Assembly (NCBI RefSeq): GCF_000379805.1
Contig: NZ_KB903535.1
Coordinates: forward strand, 47,469-88,057
Direction: 5' to 3'
DNA from: Lewinella cohaerens DSM 23179
Lineage (GTDB): Bacteria; Bacteroidota; Bacteroidia; Chitinophagales; Saprospiraceae
Length of the DNA: 40,589 nucleotides
The notes under the pieces are model-generated. The model was not told the origin of the DNA and did not search any database. It was given only the letters and a program-made list of their open reading frames with translations. Below are positions 16,431-24,453 of the stretch, piece by piece (the first letter of the stretch is position 1; each line of letters starts with the position of its first letter). Made by a program: the position numbers and the translations under genes.

Positions 16431-17081
16431 TTATTTTTCGCCCACAATTGCTACGCCTCTGGAAGCTCCTAATCGGTCTGCACCAGCCGCAACTAATGCC
16501 TCGGCATCTTCCAGTGTGCGAATGCCCCCGGAAGCCTTTATCTTGATCTCTTTTTTTAGCGTAGACCGCAAAAGACGAATAACCTCGGGAGTAGCTCCCG
16601 TGCCATTGAAGCCCGTTGATGTTTTTACGTAATCAGGTACGAGATCATTACAAATTTTACAGACTTCCAGTATTTCCGACTCAGTGAGTAAAGCCGTCTC
16701 TATGATTACTTTCATCTGCTTTCCCCGTAGATGGCAAGCTGTTAGCATCCGGTCGATATCGCTACGCACAAAACTCCAGTTGCCATTTTTAGCGGCGGCA
16801 ATATTGATAACGATATCAAACTCATCAGCACCTTCATCAATGGCCCGCTTAATTTCTTCAACCTTGGCAACGGTAGCAGAATAACCTAGAGGAAAACCAA
16901 TAACCGTAGCTAATTTAACAGGGCTGCTATCCAGCGCTTGGCGCGCTTGGGCAACGTAAAAAGGAGGTACACACACGGCTGCAAAACTATGGTCAATCGC
17001 TTCCTGGCAAATCTGTTTGATTTCCGCAAGCGTTGTATCCGGCTTGAGCACGGTATGGTCAATAAAAGAGGCGATGTTCAT
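16431..17081 (-). CDS. deoC: Deoxyribose-phosphate aldolase DeoC, 216 aa
   Basis: Splits 2-deoxyribose-5-phosphate into acetaldehyde and glyceraldehyde-3-phosphate in nucleoside breakdown. The Schiff-base Lys is K153 in DYVKTSTGFNG; the proton-relay Lys is K182 in IKASGGIRT, and D89 in EFDIVIN completes the site. The length matches the class of short bacterial DeoC. An in-frame TTG lies one codon upstream (17084), but the ATG at 17081 is preferred. No other deo gene is adjacent. Confidence 0.95.
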   Translation of the reverse strand: MNIASFIDHTVLKPDTTLAEIKQICQEAIDHSFAAVCVPPFYVAQARQALDSSPVKLATVIGFPLGYSATVAKVEEIKRAIDEGADEFDIVINIAAAKNGNWSFVRSDIDRMLTACHLRGKQMKVIIETALLTESEILEVCKICNDLVPDYVKTSTGFNGTGATPEVIRLLRSTLKKEIKIKASGGIRTLEDAEALVAAGADRLGASRGVAIVGEK

Positions 17082-17370
17082 CAAAAACTGGGGTTAATTC
17101 ACGGGTCGTTCACGAAAAATTCGGCTCCATTCTAGACACCTAAATTTAAATCCGTAAACCTGAAAGTCATACTATTAAGAGGCAAGATAGCGCAATTAAA
17201 TAAATATTTAATATTGAAGAAAGATTCCTTTTACGCCCCAACACCCAATTTATTAGGCATCAACGCTTTAAGGTAGAATAATAATTTTATTGACTTTCGC
17301 TATTTCTATATAAAACCAACAACATGAGTCATTAAATAGCTGAAAAGATTGATTTATCTGACTTTTGTAG
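17082..17370. other. AT-rich gene-free stretch upstream of deoC
   Basis: Part of a 427-base gap between deoC and secA. It is AT-rich and without a credible open frame. I see no TAnnTTTG element in the deoC direction, no repeat of the dispersed family and no RNA gene I can support. Confidence 0.5.
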
Positions 17371-17409
17371 AAAAACCCCACGATTTCTATTAGTGAAATC
17401 ATGGGGTTT
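17371..17409 (-). terminator. secA terminator
   Basis: A 15-bp stem (17373-17387 with 17395-17409) with one mismatch and a 7-base loop, holding CCCCA/TGGGG. It is followed on the minus strand by a T-run, 100 bases past the secA stop. Confidence 0.8.
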
Positions 17410-17508
17410 CTTCTTTAACTATAGGTTTTGCGGTTGGTCAGCACGGATTTTGATGACAATCAAAATTCGGGATGACTCATGTTATTAGAAACTTGGGTAT
17501 ATTAACAA

Positions 17509-20500
17509 TTACGCACCACGCCCGTGGCACTGCTTGTATTTTTTACCACTGCCACATGGACAAGGATCATTACGCTTCACCTTCTTCTCTTCTCGCTTGA
17601 AGGTTTCAGGCTTCTGTCTCCGTCCGCCCTGCCCGGCACCCTGTGCAGCTGCGCGCTGCATCCGTTCGCCTTCATCAGCCGTTTTATTGGTACGAGTAGC
17701 CTTCAAGTTCGTTTTCTGTTCCTTTGCTTGCTGTACGTTCTGGTTGAGCGCCAAACCACCTTTAGCCAAGTAACTGGTCACCGATTCATTCGTTTCAATG
17801 ATCAGACCTTCAAATAGCTTGTAGGCTTCCATTTTGTAAACAACTAAGGGGTCTTTTTGCTCAAACGAAGCTGCTTGTGAAGAATCCTTCAATTCGTCCA
17901 TGCCCCGCAAATGGTTCTTCCATTTTTCATCAATGATGGCCAAGGTTACCGCTTGTTCAATATCCCGAACGACCGACTTCCCGTCACTTTTCACCGCTTC
18001 TTCCAGATCAGCAGTCACATTTAGTGGATGGGTGCTACCATCCGTAAAGGGCAGTAAAATACGCTTGTAGCGGTCGCTCTGTGTTTCGTAAACATGCTTG
18101 ATCTGAGGCATGATCATTTCCGAAATCTTCAGGTATTTCCGCTCGTAAAATTCCTTAAACTGCGCTTCTACCATTTCCACCAGCTCTTCAGCCTTGCGCT
18201 CCTTAAAGTCCGCAGCGTCCATCTTAGGGTCCAAGCCCAAGGTAGATACACACGCCCGCTCAAAGGTTTCAAATGACCCACCTTCTTTGTGCGCATACAC
18301 CAGCTCGTCAACCAAGCCACCAAACATATTATTCAAATCCACACTCAGGCGTTCTCCTTCCAAAGCATTGTCACGCTTTTTGTAGATCGCCTCACGCTGG
18401 ATGTTCATTACATCATCATACTCCAAAAGACGCTTACGTACACCGAAGGCATTTTCTTCTACCTTCTTCTGTGCGCGCTCTATCGACTTGGTCACCATCT
18501 TGTGCTGAATAACCTCACCTTCTTGGTGGCCCATGCCATCCATTAGTTTAGCTATCCGCTCCGATTGGAACAGTCGCATCAGTTTATCTTCCAGTGAGAT
18601 GTAAAACTGCGAACTACCAGGATCTCCCTGACGTCCGGCACGCCCTCGCAACTGGCGATCAACCCGCCGCGAATCGTGGCGCTCTGTACCAATAATCGCC
18701 AGACCACCAGCAGCCTTCACCGCATCGTTGATCTTGATATCCGTACCACGACCCGCCATGTTGGTCGCAATGGTCACATTGCCAGCGCGACCCGCTTCAG
18801 CTACAATCTCTGCTTCTCGCTGGTGTTGCTTGGCATTCAGCACATTGTGGCTGATGCCACGCATATTCAGCAATCGGCTTAGTTTTTCTGATACATCTAC
18901 CGTCGTCGTACCTACCAGCACTGGTCGGCCTGCTTCACTCAACTTTACAATATCTTCAGCAACAGCGTTGAATTTTTCCCGCTCGGTTTTGTACACCATG
19001 TCCTCACGGTCATCACGCTGAATAGGGCGATTGGTAGGGATTACCACAACGTCCAGTTTGTAGATTTCCCACAATTCACTGGCCTCCGTTTCGGCAGTAC
19101 CCGTCATACCAGCAAGTTTGTGGTACATCCGGAAGTAGTTCTGTAGCGTTACGGTAGCATAGGTTTGGGTTACATCCCCCACCTTCACATTCTCCTTGGC
19201 TTCCAATGCCTGGTGCAGACCATCGCTATAGCGGCGTCCTTCCATCATCCGGCCAGTTTGCTCATCTACAATCTTCACCTGGCCGTCCATCACGATATAG
19301 TCCTCTTCGCGATCGAAGAGGGTATAAGCTTTCAACAGCTGACTCATCGAGTGCACCCGCTTGGACTTTACAGAATAATCCTGTGCCAACTGGTTCTTTG
19401 CTTCCGCTTTCTCGTCATCTGCAAGGCTAGTATCCTTGTCTATATTTACCATTTCCATGGCAATATCAGGCATCACAAAGAACGTAGGGTCTTCCTTTCC
19501 CTTGGACAGGTATTCTACCCCACGCTCCGTCAGTTCTACCTGACGATTTTTTTCGTCAATCGTAAATAGCAGTGGCTCATCAGCAATGTGCATGTGCTTC
19601 GACTGCTCCTGCATATAGAAGTTTTCCGCTTTTTGCAGAATTACCCGTACTCCTTCCTGACTCAGGAATTTAATCAAGGGCCGGTTTTTCGGCAATGCCC
19701 GGTACGAGCGCAGCAGCGCCAATCCGGCCTGCCCTTCTTCGTTACCCAGGTTACCTTCTTTAAAGGCTTTCTTTGCTTCGTTGAGATACTCTGAAGCCAT
19801 CTTGCGCTGTTCAGCAAGCAACCGCTCGACAAAAGGCTTCAGTGACATATACTCCTGATCATCAGAGCCCTGAGGTACTGGCCCAGAGATAATCAAAGGT
19901 GTCCGTGCATCATCAATCAGTACAGAGTCTACCTCATCCACCATCGCGTAGTGGTGTTTGCCCTGTACGCGTTCATTAGCGTTGCGTACCATGTTGTCAC
20001 GCAAGTAATCAAAACCAAATTCGTTATTGGTACCATAGGTAATATCACAACCATAAGCCGCAATACGCTCTGGCGAGTGGGGCTTATACTTATCAATACA
20101 GTCAATCGTCAGGAACAAAAATTCCATGATTGGCCCAATCCATTCGCAATCACGACGAGCAAGGTAATCATTCACTGTTACAACGTGTACCCCCTGGCCA
20201 GACAAGCCATTCAAGTACGCCGGCAGCGTCGCTACCAGGGTTTTACCTTCCCCCGTTTGCATTTCCGCAACTTTACCATCATGCAGTACCATACCACCAA
20301 TCAACTGCACATCGTAGTGTACCATGTTCCAGGTGATCTCACCACCGGCAGCCAGCCAGCTATTTTTCCAAATAGCATCCCCTCCATCTAGGCTCACATA
20401 GCCTTTTTTGCTGTGGGCAGCCAATTTACGGTCATGCTCCGTGGCTGTTACACGCAATGTTTCATTATTCGAAAAACGGTACGCCGTTTCCTTCACAACT

Positions 20501-20844
20501 GCAAAAGCCTCTGGCAAAATTTCTTTCAGAATCACCTCCTGCTCTTCGTCACGTTGCTTCAACAAAGCATCGATCTCTTTAAAGAGCTGTTCCTTGGCCT
20601 CAATATCAGTGCCTTCAGCAGCTTCCTTCTTCAATTCCGCTAGTTCAGCATCAATTTCACTGAGGTAAGAAGCAATACGAGACCGAAATTCCTGGGTCTT
20701 AGCGCGCAACTCATCGTTCGACAGCTTGGTTAGCCCTTCATGAGCTTCCTTAATATCCTCCACCACGGGCTGGTAAATGGCCACGTCGCGATCGTATTTC
20801 GTTCCGAACATATTCTTTAGTCCGGAGGTGATGTTCTTAAACAT
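17509..20844 (-). CDS. secA: Preprotein translocase ATPase SecA, 1111 aa
   Basis: Motor that drives unfolded proteins through SecYEG. Walker A MQTGEGKTLV (195-204); DEAD-type motif MVDEVDSVLIDDARTPLIISG; the helicase motifs TNMAGRGTDIKI and QLRGRAGRQGDPGSSQF; and a C-terminal zinc-binding tail CPCGSGKKYKQCHGRG that binds SecB or lipids. The protein is longer than E. coli SecA (901 aa). Extra sequence sits in the N-terminal region around 60-100, in the preprotein-binding region, and in a Gln/Lys-rich linker before the tail, as in other Bacteroidota. Single gene with its own terminator. secY lies in the ribosomal cluster of this window. Confidence 0.97.
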   Translation of the reverse strand: MFKNITSGLKNMFGTKYDRDVAIYQPVVEDIKEAHEGLTKLSNDELRAKTQEFRSRIASYLSEIDAELAELKKEAAEGTDIEAKEQLFKEIDALLKQRDEEQEVILKEILPEAFAVVKETAYRFSNNETLRVTATEHDRKLAAHSKKGYVSLDGGDAIWKNSWLAAGGEITWNMVHYDVQLIGGMVLHDGKVAEMQTGEGKTLVATLPAYLNGLSGQGVHVVTVNDYLARRDCEWIGPIMEFLFLTIDCIDKYKPHSPERIAAYGCDITYGTNNEFGFDYLRDNMVRNANERVQGKHHYAMVDEVDSVLIDDARTPLIISGPVPQGSDDQEYMSLKPFVERLLAEQRKMASEYLNEAKKAFKEGNLGNEEGQAGLALLRSYRALPKNRPLIKFLSQEGVRVILQKAENFYMQEQSKHMHIADEPLLFTIDEKNRQVELTERGVEYLSKGKEDPTFFVMPDIAMEMVNIDKDTSLADDEKAEAKNQLAQDYSVKSKRVHSMSQLLKAYTLFDREEDYIVMDGQVKIVDEQTGRMMEGRRYSDGLHQALEAKENVKVGDVTQTYATVTLQNYFRMYHKLAGMTGTAETEASELWEIYKLDVVVIPTNRPIQRDDREDMVYKTEREKFNAVAEDIVKLSEAGRPVLVGTTTVDVSEKLSRLLNMRGISHNVLNAKQHQREAEIVAEAGRAGNVTIATNMAGRGTDIKINDAVKAAGGLAIIGTERHDSRRVDRQLRGRAGRQGDPGSSQFYISLEDKLMRLFQSERIAKLMDGMGHQEGEVIQHKMVTKSIERAQKKVEENAFGVRKRLLEYDDVMNIQREAIYKKRDNALEGERLSVDLNNMFGGLVDELVYAHKEGGSFETFERACVSTLGLDPKMDAADFKERKAEELVEMVEAQFKEFYERKYLKISEMIMPQIKHVYETQSDRYKRILLPFTDGSTHPLNVTADLEEAVKSDGKSVVRDIEQAVTLAIIDEKWKNHLRGMDELKDSSQAASFEQKDPLVVYKMEAYKLFEGLIIETNESVTSYLAKGGLALNQNVQQAKEQKTNLKATRTNKTADEGERMQRAAAQGAGQGGRRQKPETFKREEKKVKRNDPCPCGSGKKYKQCHGRGA

Positions 20845-21028
20845 ATATCTTGTATTGGGTACTCGTCCGTATTGCGCAAAAAATAAATTGATCCTTCTTT
20901 TGGGTTTTTCAAATAGCTAATATGCTTAAAATGGAGCGCTTAATTAACTATTCGAAAAACGTCGGCTAAATTTATTTTTGTGCTGTTCCTTAAAGTACGC
21001 GCTATTAATGGCAGACTCAATAAAAACG

Positions 21029-21036
21029 CAAAGATA
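21029..21036 (-). promoter_or_regulatory. -7 element, possible secA promoter
   Basis: The minus strand reads TATCTTTGC. It would give a leader of about 180 bases before the secA ATG at 20844. A TTG lies only 16 bases further upstream, at the edge of the palindrome, which is shorter than usual. The rest of 20845-21028 holds nothing I can name. Confidence 0.35.
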
Positions 21037-21044
21037 ACACTAAT

Positions 21045-21217
21045 CGTTTTTTCAAGAGCTTGTTTGGGACGGTTTCGTCACGAGAATCAAGGATTTGCGG
21101 TTCTGGCGAAGCTGCTAAATTCGAGTTTGGCGGGCCAAATGAGTGTTTAGCAGCGAAGTCAGGTTCGTAAAGCCTTGATTCGCAGTAGGAACAAGTCCCA
21201 AACAAGCTCTTAACGAT
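21045..21217. repeat. Long imperfect palindrome between secA and a methyltransferase gene
   Basis: The outer arms AAGAGCTTGTTTGGGAC (21054-21070) and GTCCCAAACAAGCTCTT (21195-21211) are perfectly complementary. Inner segments also pair with interruptions: AATCAAGGATTTGCGGTTCT with the complement of GGTTCGTAAAGCCTTGATT, and GAAGCTGCTAAATTCG with the complement of a GTTTAGCAGCGAAG segment. The whole would fold as a hairpin of about 80 base pairs. No open frame in it is believable. It may be a non-autonomous palindromic element or an RNA; unproven. Confidence 0.7.
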
Positions 21218-21220
21218 CAA

Positions 21221-21489
21221 CTTTGGGTAATCATTTGCTTATTCCCCCTTTAATGCAGATATTATACCAAACCGATTACCGCGCCACAATGTCATAATAT
21301 TGTCACCCTCACCTGACGTTATTGCAGGATCTGGGTCTTTTAAATCATCATTTTGGCAGCCACCTTCGTACGAAGCCTCGGTGCCAGGCTGTCCGCTCTC
21401 ACCTTCGGTACCACTACCATCCTTGCTGCTGCTCACTCCGTTGCGCCGAGCTTCGCGCTCATGCGCTACGCATCACTTAGCAACCTCAC
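21221..21489. other. Gene-free GC-rich stretch downstream of the methyltransferase
   Basis: Includes GC-rich palindromic words such as GCGCCGAGCTTCGCGC and GCGCTACGC at 21445-21475. A minus frame at 21239-21436 starting with GTG encodes a Gly/Ser/Glu-rich sequence that I cannot match to any family. It is treated as non-coding. Confidence 0.4.
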
Positions 21490-22122
21490 TTAAGTACTCT
21501 TCTTGCAGCTGATTTGCCAAAACCGCTGATAAGGCTTACCCTCAACAACCTTTACTGGCTCATTGACTTCCTTTGCTTCCACCAAACCAAATTTACCAAA
21601 TTCCCTTTTTACTGAATTTCTGTCATAAAAAAACAGATTAACCCCATGCTTGGTTACAAACCTATCAGGGCTCAATTCTTTCCCCTCTCCATAAGCAGCC
21701 GAACGCGTTGAGATAGCCACAAAAACCATATACCCTCCGGGCTCAAGCTGAGCGTAACAGTCACGAATAAGCTTCGCTCGCTCCTCCGAATCCAACAAAT
21801 GGATCAGGGCGTAACAAAAAATCCCTTCGTACAATTCTTCACCAAATGGCATCTCTCCAACAGCTCCATGATGAACCTTGACCCCTCCTCCGAAGTGCTT
21901 TTTTGCCAAGTCAATGGCCGTTGCTGAAATTTCTATGCCCGTAACACTAAACCCATTATCTGTAAATATTTTCGCATTTCTTCCATATCCAAATCCCGGT
22001 ATTAAAATGTTACTCAGTCCTTCTCTTTTAAATAAGTCCAACACTTCCATTGTGCAATCAGCAGGTGCCAAGCCCCACATTGTCTTTTTATCTCTGAAGT
22101 TTGATTCCCAGAATTCTGCCAT
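21490..22122 (-). CDS. Class I SAM-dependent methyltransferase (TehB/TPMT-like), 210 aa
   Basis: Cytosolic Rossmann-fold methyltransferase. Begins with FWESNFRDKKTMWGLAPAD, typical of thiopurine-methyltransferase/TehB-like proteins. Motif I ILIPGFGYGRNAKIF (about 39-53), the acidic end of strand 2 VTGIEIS, and a motif IV region GIFCYALIHLL. The PGFGYGRN form of motif I is family-typical. The substrate is unknown; tellurite or thiol detoxification are possibilities from distant relatives only. Single gene; a repeat of the dispersed family lies upstream. Confidence 0.8.
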   Translation of the reverse strand: MAEFWESNFRDKKTMWGLAPADCTMEVLDLFKREGLSNILIPGFGYGRNAKIFTDNGFSVTGIEISATAIDLAKKHFGGGVKVHHGAVGEMPFGEELYEGIFCYALIHLLDSEERAKLIRDCYAQLEPGGYMVFVAISTRSAAYGEGKELSPDRFVTKHGVNLFFYDRNSVKREFGKFGLVEAKEVNEPVKVVEGKPYQRFWQISCKKST

Positions 22123-22170
22123 CTTTGTTTTATTTATGCTGTCCCCAAGGGCTTTCTAAGTAAATTGAAT

Positions 22171-22250
22171 TGAACCAATTCAAGAAATATAAGGCCATTT
22201 AAGTAGATAAAAAAGAGCTTATATCTCCTTTTATGAACTTATATGGTTCA
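22171..22250. repeat. Dispersed intergenic repeat copy 6, inverted pair
   Basis: TGAACCAATTCAAG...ATATAAGG at the left and CTTATATCTCC...ACTTATATGGTTCA at the right are two units of the repeat family facing each other. They lie between the divergent methyltransferase and lipoprotein genes. Confidence 0.6.
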
Positions 22251-22308
22251 AGTAGAAAATAGAAGTTCGTTATTCGACAAGAACATCATTGGCCCTTATC
22301 TTTACTCC

Positions 22309-23055
22309 ATGAAAACGAATATCTACTTCCTATTTTTTGCATCAATAACCTTATTCCCTATCACCAGCTGCCAAGACGACGGCCTACGTGATATTCGCGA
22401 TTACTATTTCCCATTACGAGAACTCACTGACGGGCTCGTCTACGAATACCGAGATGCTCAGCACGACGCTCTCGCTGCTGATTATTGGTACTACCGTGTT
22501 CTGCCTACCGATTCGGCTTATTATTTCACCAAAGCTTATTACCAAAGCGACTTCCTGCCTAGTAGCCTTTACCGCGAGGAGATGGTCAATAATGGCATCC
22601 TCTTGCGTAACCTTTACCTGTTTGAAACAGATAGTACCAACCAGCAACAACAAGTCATCGGCGAAGTAATTAGTTCTAATGTCTTTCCCTTTCAAGTCAA
22701 AGAGGATGGCAGCGAGGTGTACATTTACCAAGTTCGTTTTCAACTCCCCTCGCAGCCGCACGGCAGCACAACGATCTTGATCAATCGCCAATTCCAGGGC
22801 GACACCACTTATACCTACGAGGAACAGGAATACCCTGCTATCCACTTTTCACTCAGCGGCTCCGTCGACCAGCGCGATTCCATCATCGGTGATATTGAAC
22901 CTCGCTTTACCGGCCAAGAGATTTATGCCAAAGGCTTGGGGCTCGTTTTCTATGCCCGCGACTACGGAGAGGGCGCCCCCAGCTTCCAACATCAATTGGT
23001 AGATCGCTACCCGATGACCGAGTTAGAAAAAAAAGCACAGGAGAGCTGGGAGTAA
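22309..23055 (+). CDS. Predicted lipoprotein of unknown function, 248 aa
   Basis: The start at the ATG at 22309 gives a lipoprotein signal (IYFLFFASITLFPITSC) with Cys21 as lipidation site. The open frame begins at 22243, but the extra 22 residues would precede the signal and come from a repeat. The mature protein is rich in Tyr and acidic residues (YEYRDAQHDALAADYWYYRV, GQEIYAKGLGLVFYARDYGE). The sense of an outer-membrane or periplasmic lipoprotein is clear, but I recognise no domain. It is a neighbour of the two-component genes but with 201 bases and a repeat between, so a functional tie is unproven. Confidence 0.75.
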   Translation: MKTNIYFLFFASITLFPITSCQDDGLRDIRDYYFPLRELTDGLVYEYRDAQHDALAADYWYYRVLPTDSAYYFTKAYYQSDFLPSSLYREEMVNNGILLRNLYLFETDSTNQQQQVIGEVISSNVFPFQVKEDGSEVYIYQVRFQLPSQPHGSTTILINRQFQGDTTYTYEEQEYPAIHFSLSGSVDQRDSIIGDIEPRFTGQEIYAKGLGLVFYARDYGEGAPSFQHQLVDRYPMTELEKKAQESWE

Positions 23056-23162
23056 AGCCTATGCTTTCAAAAAAATAAAATATGTAAATTTGAAGAACTA
23101 TAGGGAGCTGCCCCTAATCGTTATTTCACCTTTACGAACTAACAAGCACCTCTTTAAAAATT

Positions 23163-23204
23163 TCTCACATGATCTTATAATCCCTTATATGATTCAAAAA
23201 AATC
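23163..23204 (-). repeat. Dispersed intergenic repeat copy 7, reverse orientation
   Basis: The complement reads TTTTTTTGAATCATATAAGG then GATTATAAGATCATGTGAGA, matching the second block of copy 1. It lies in the leader region of the response-regulator gene. Confidence 0.7.
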
Positions 23205-23256
23205 TCCGCAAAAATCCCGCCTCTTTAGACTTCTTCTCCTTATCTAATTCCAAACC

Positions 23257-23961
23257 ATGACTTTGAATGCTCATATTTTGTTGGTGGATGACGATAAAAT
23301 GCTCAGCCCATTTATTCAGGAATACCTCGAGTCAAAAGGGCTGAAGGTCACCTTGGTCTACAGCGGAGAAGACGGCTTGCACACCTTCCGACAAGGGCAT
23401 TTCAACCTGTGCATACTGGATGTAAAAATGCCCTTCAAAGATGGCTTCACCCTTGCTGCCGAATTACGAGAATTAGACACTGAGGTTCCTTTTATTTTCC
23501 TCTCCTCTAATGCAGATAAAGCCCATCGTATCAAAGGACTCACCCTTGGTGCCGACGACTACGTACCCAAGCCCTTTAGCATGGAAGAGTTGTACCTGCG
23601 AATTGCGGCGGTATTGCGCCGTGTAGGCCGTCAACAAGAGCAAGAACAAGTTGCAGAAGCAGCAGAATATACGATTGGCCAATTCTCTTTCCATCCCCAA
23701 AACCAGGAACTCACCTTAGGCGACAACGTTCAATCACTGACTGGTACAGAGGCCAAGTTATTGCTTCTTTTTGCTACTGCTCCTGACGGCGTACTTTCAC
23801 GCGACAACGCTTTAAAATCCATCTGGGGAGAAGAGGAATACCTCCGGGGCCGTAGCCTCAATGTTTACGTTAGCAAGCTCCGTCACCTGCTGAAAGGGGA
23901 TCCAAATATTGAGATCAAAAATATCCACGGTACTGGCTACCGTTTGCACATCAGGGAATAA
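23257..23961 (+). CDS. OmpR/PhoB-type response regulator, 234 aa
   Basis: Receiver domain 1-120: acidic pocket DDD (11-13), phospho-acceptor D55 in LCILDVKMP, switch Ser in IFLSSNAD, and Lys in DYVPKPFS. A C-terminal winged-helix DNA-binding domain (about 135-232) contains LTGTEAKLLLLFA, LSRDNALKSIWGEEEYLRGRSLNVYVSKLR and IKNIHGTGYRL. It binds DNA as a dimer when phosphorylated. No ordinary histidine kinase lies beside it, but an Hpt protein (opposite strand) and a hybrid kinase follow at once, so it is the probable end point of a relay. Target genes are unknown. Confidence 0.93.
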   Translation: MTLNAHILLVDDDKMLSPFIQEYLESKGLKVTLVYSGEDGLHTFRQGHFNLCILDVKMPFKDGFTLAAELRELDTEVPFIFLSSNADKAHRIKGLTLGADDYVPKPFSMEELYLRIAAVLRRVGRQQEQEQVAEAAEYTIGQFSFHPQNQELTLGDNVQSLTGTEAKLLLLFATAPDGVLSRDNALKSIWGEEEYLRGRSLNVYVSKLRHLLKGDPNIEIKNIHGTGYRLHIRE

Positions 23962-23975
23962 CTTAGGAACAGCAC

Positions 23976-24000
23976 GAAAACAAAATCGCGTTTTATTTTC
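23976..24000. terminator. Weak AT-rich hairpin between convergent genes
   Basis: GAAAACAAAA pairs with TTTTATTTTC with one mismatch around a CGCG-type loop, in the 49 bases between the response regulator and the Hpt gene. It could end transcripts from both sides. Confidence 0.4.
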
Positions 24001-24010
24001 TGCGCAATAC

Positions 24011-24337
24011 TCAATAAGCTTTTAAAAACCTAAAGGCTGGGACAAACGCGCGGTCAAATTTTTGCCAACCAATCAACAGCATCTCTTTGTTTCCTTGTGG
24101 CACCGCCAATCGTTCGAGCGCCTCCAACTGTTTGGATAACTTATCCAGCCCCAAGTAACGCAAATGCCCTTTGAGCGCATGAATATCCGTACCAGCTTGA
24201 GACAGTTGCCCGGCCGAAATATCTTTTTTTATAGCGTTCATCAGCCCTGGTGTTTGTTCCACAAAACGGGCTACGAAGCGCTTAAACAACTCGTGGTCGT
24301 CGTCAAAGTAAAGGGCGATGGCTTTTTTATCGATCAT
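24011..24337 (-). CDS. Stand-alone Hpt phosphotransfer protein, 108 aa
   Basis: A four-helix Hpt domain fills the whole protein. The signature HALKGHLRYLG (53-63) matches HxxKGxxxxLG, with H53 as phosphorylation site. There is no receiver or kinase part. It lies between the response regulator (convergent, 49 bases) and the hybrid kinase (divergent, 116 bases). A stand-alone Hpt carries phosphate from the receiver of a hybrid kinase to a final regulator, and both partners are its direct neighbours. Confidence 0.88.
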   Translation of the reverse strand: MIDKKAIALYFDDDHELFKRFVARFVEQTPGLMNAIKKDISAGQLSQAGTDIHALKGHLRYLGLDKLSKQLEALERLAVPQGNKEMLLIGWQKFDRAFVPAFRFLKAY

Positions 24338-24453
24338 AATAGTACTTGCTCTGAGTTCCTCAATTTCGGTTTATTGTCGCATTTCTCGTTTAATAAAAGG
24401 ATAAAAAGGATAAAAAAACCTAAATTGATAATCCTATTTCCGAAACAGGCGTC

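Noticed and set aside
17524-20668. Many plus-strand frames across secA
   Set aside because: They are antisense shadows of a very well supported secA frame.
21239-21436. 65-aa Gly/Ser/Glu-rich frame on the minus strand
   Set aside because: GTG start reached through GC-rich repeat-like sequence, no family resemblance and no promoter; kept as a gene-free stretch.
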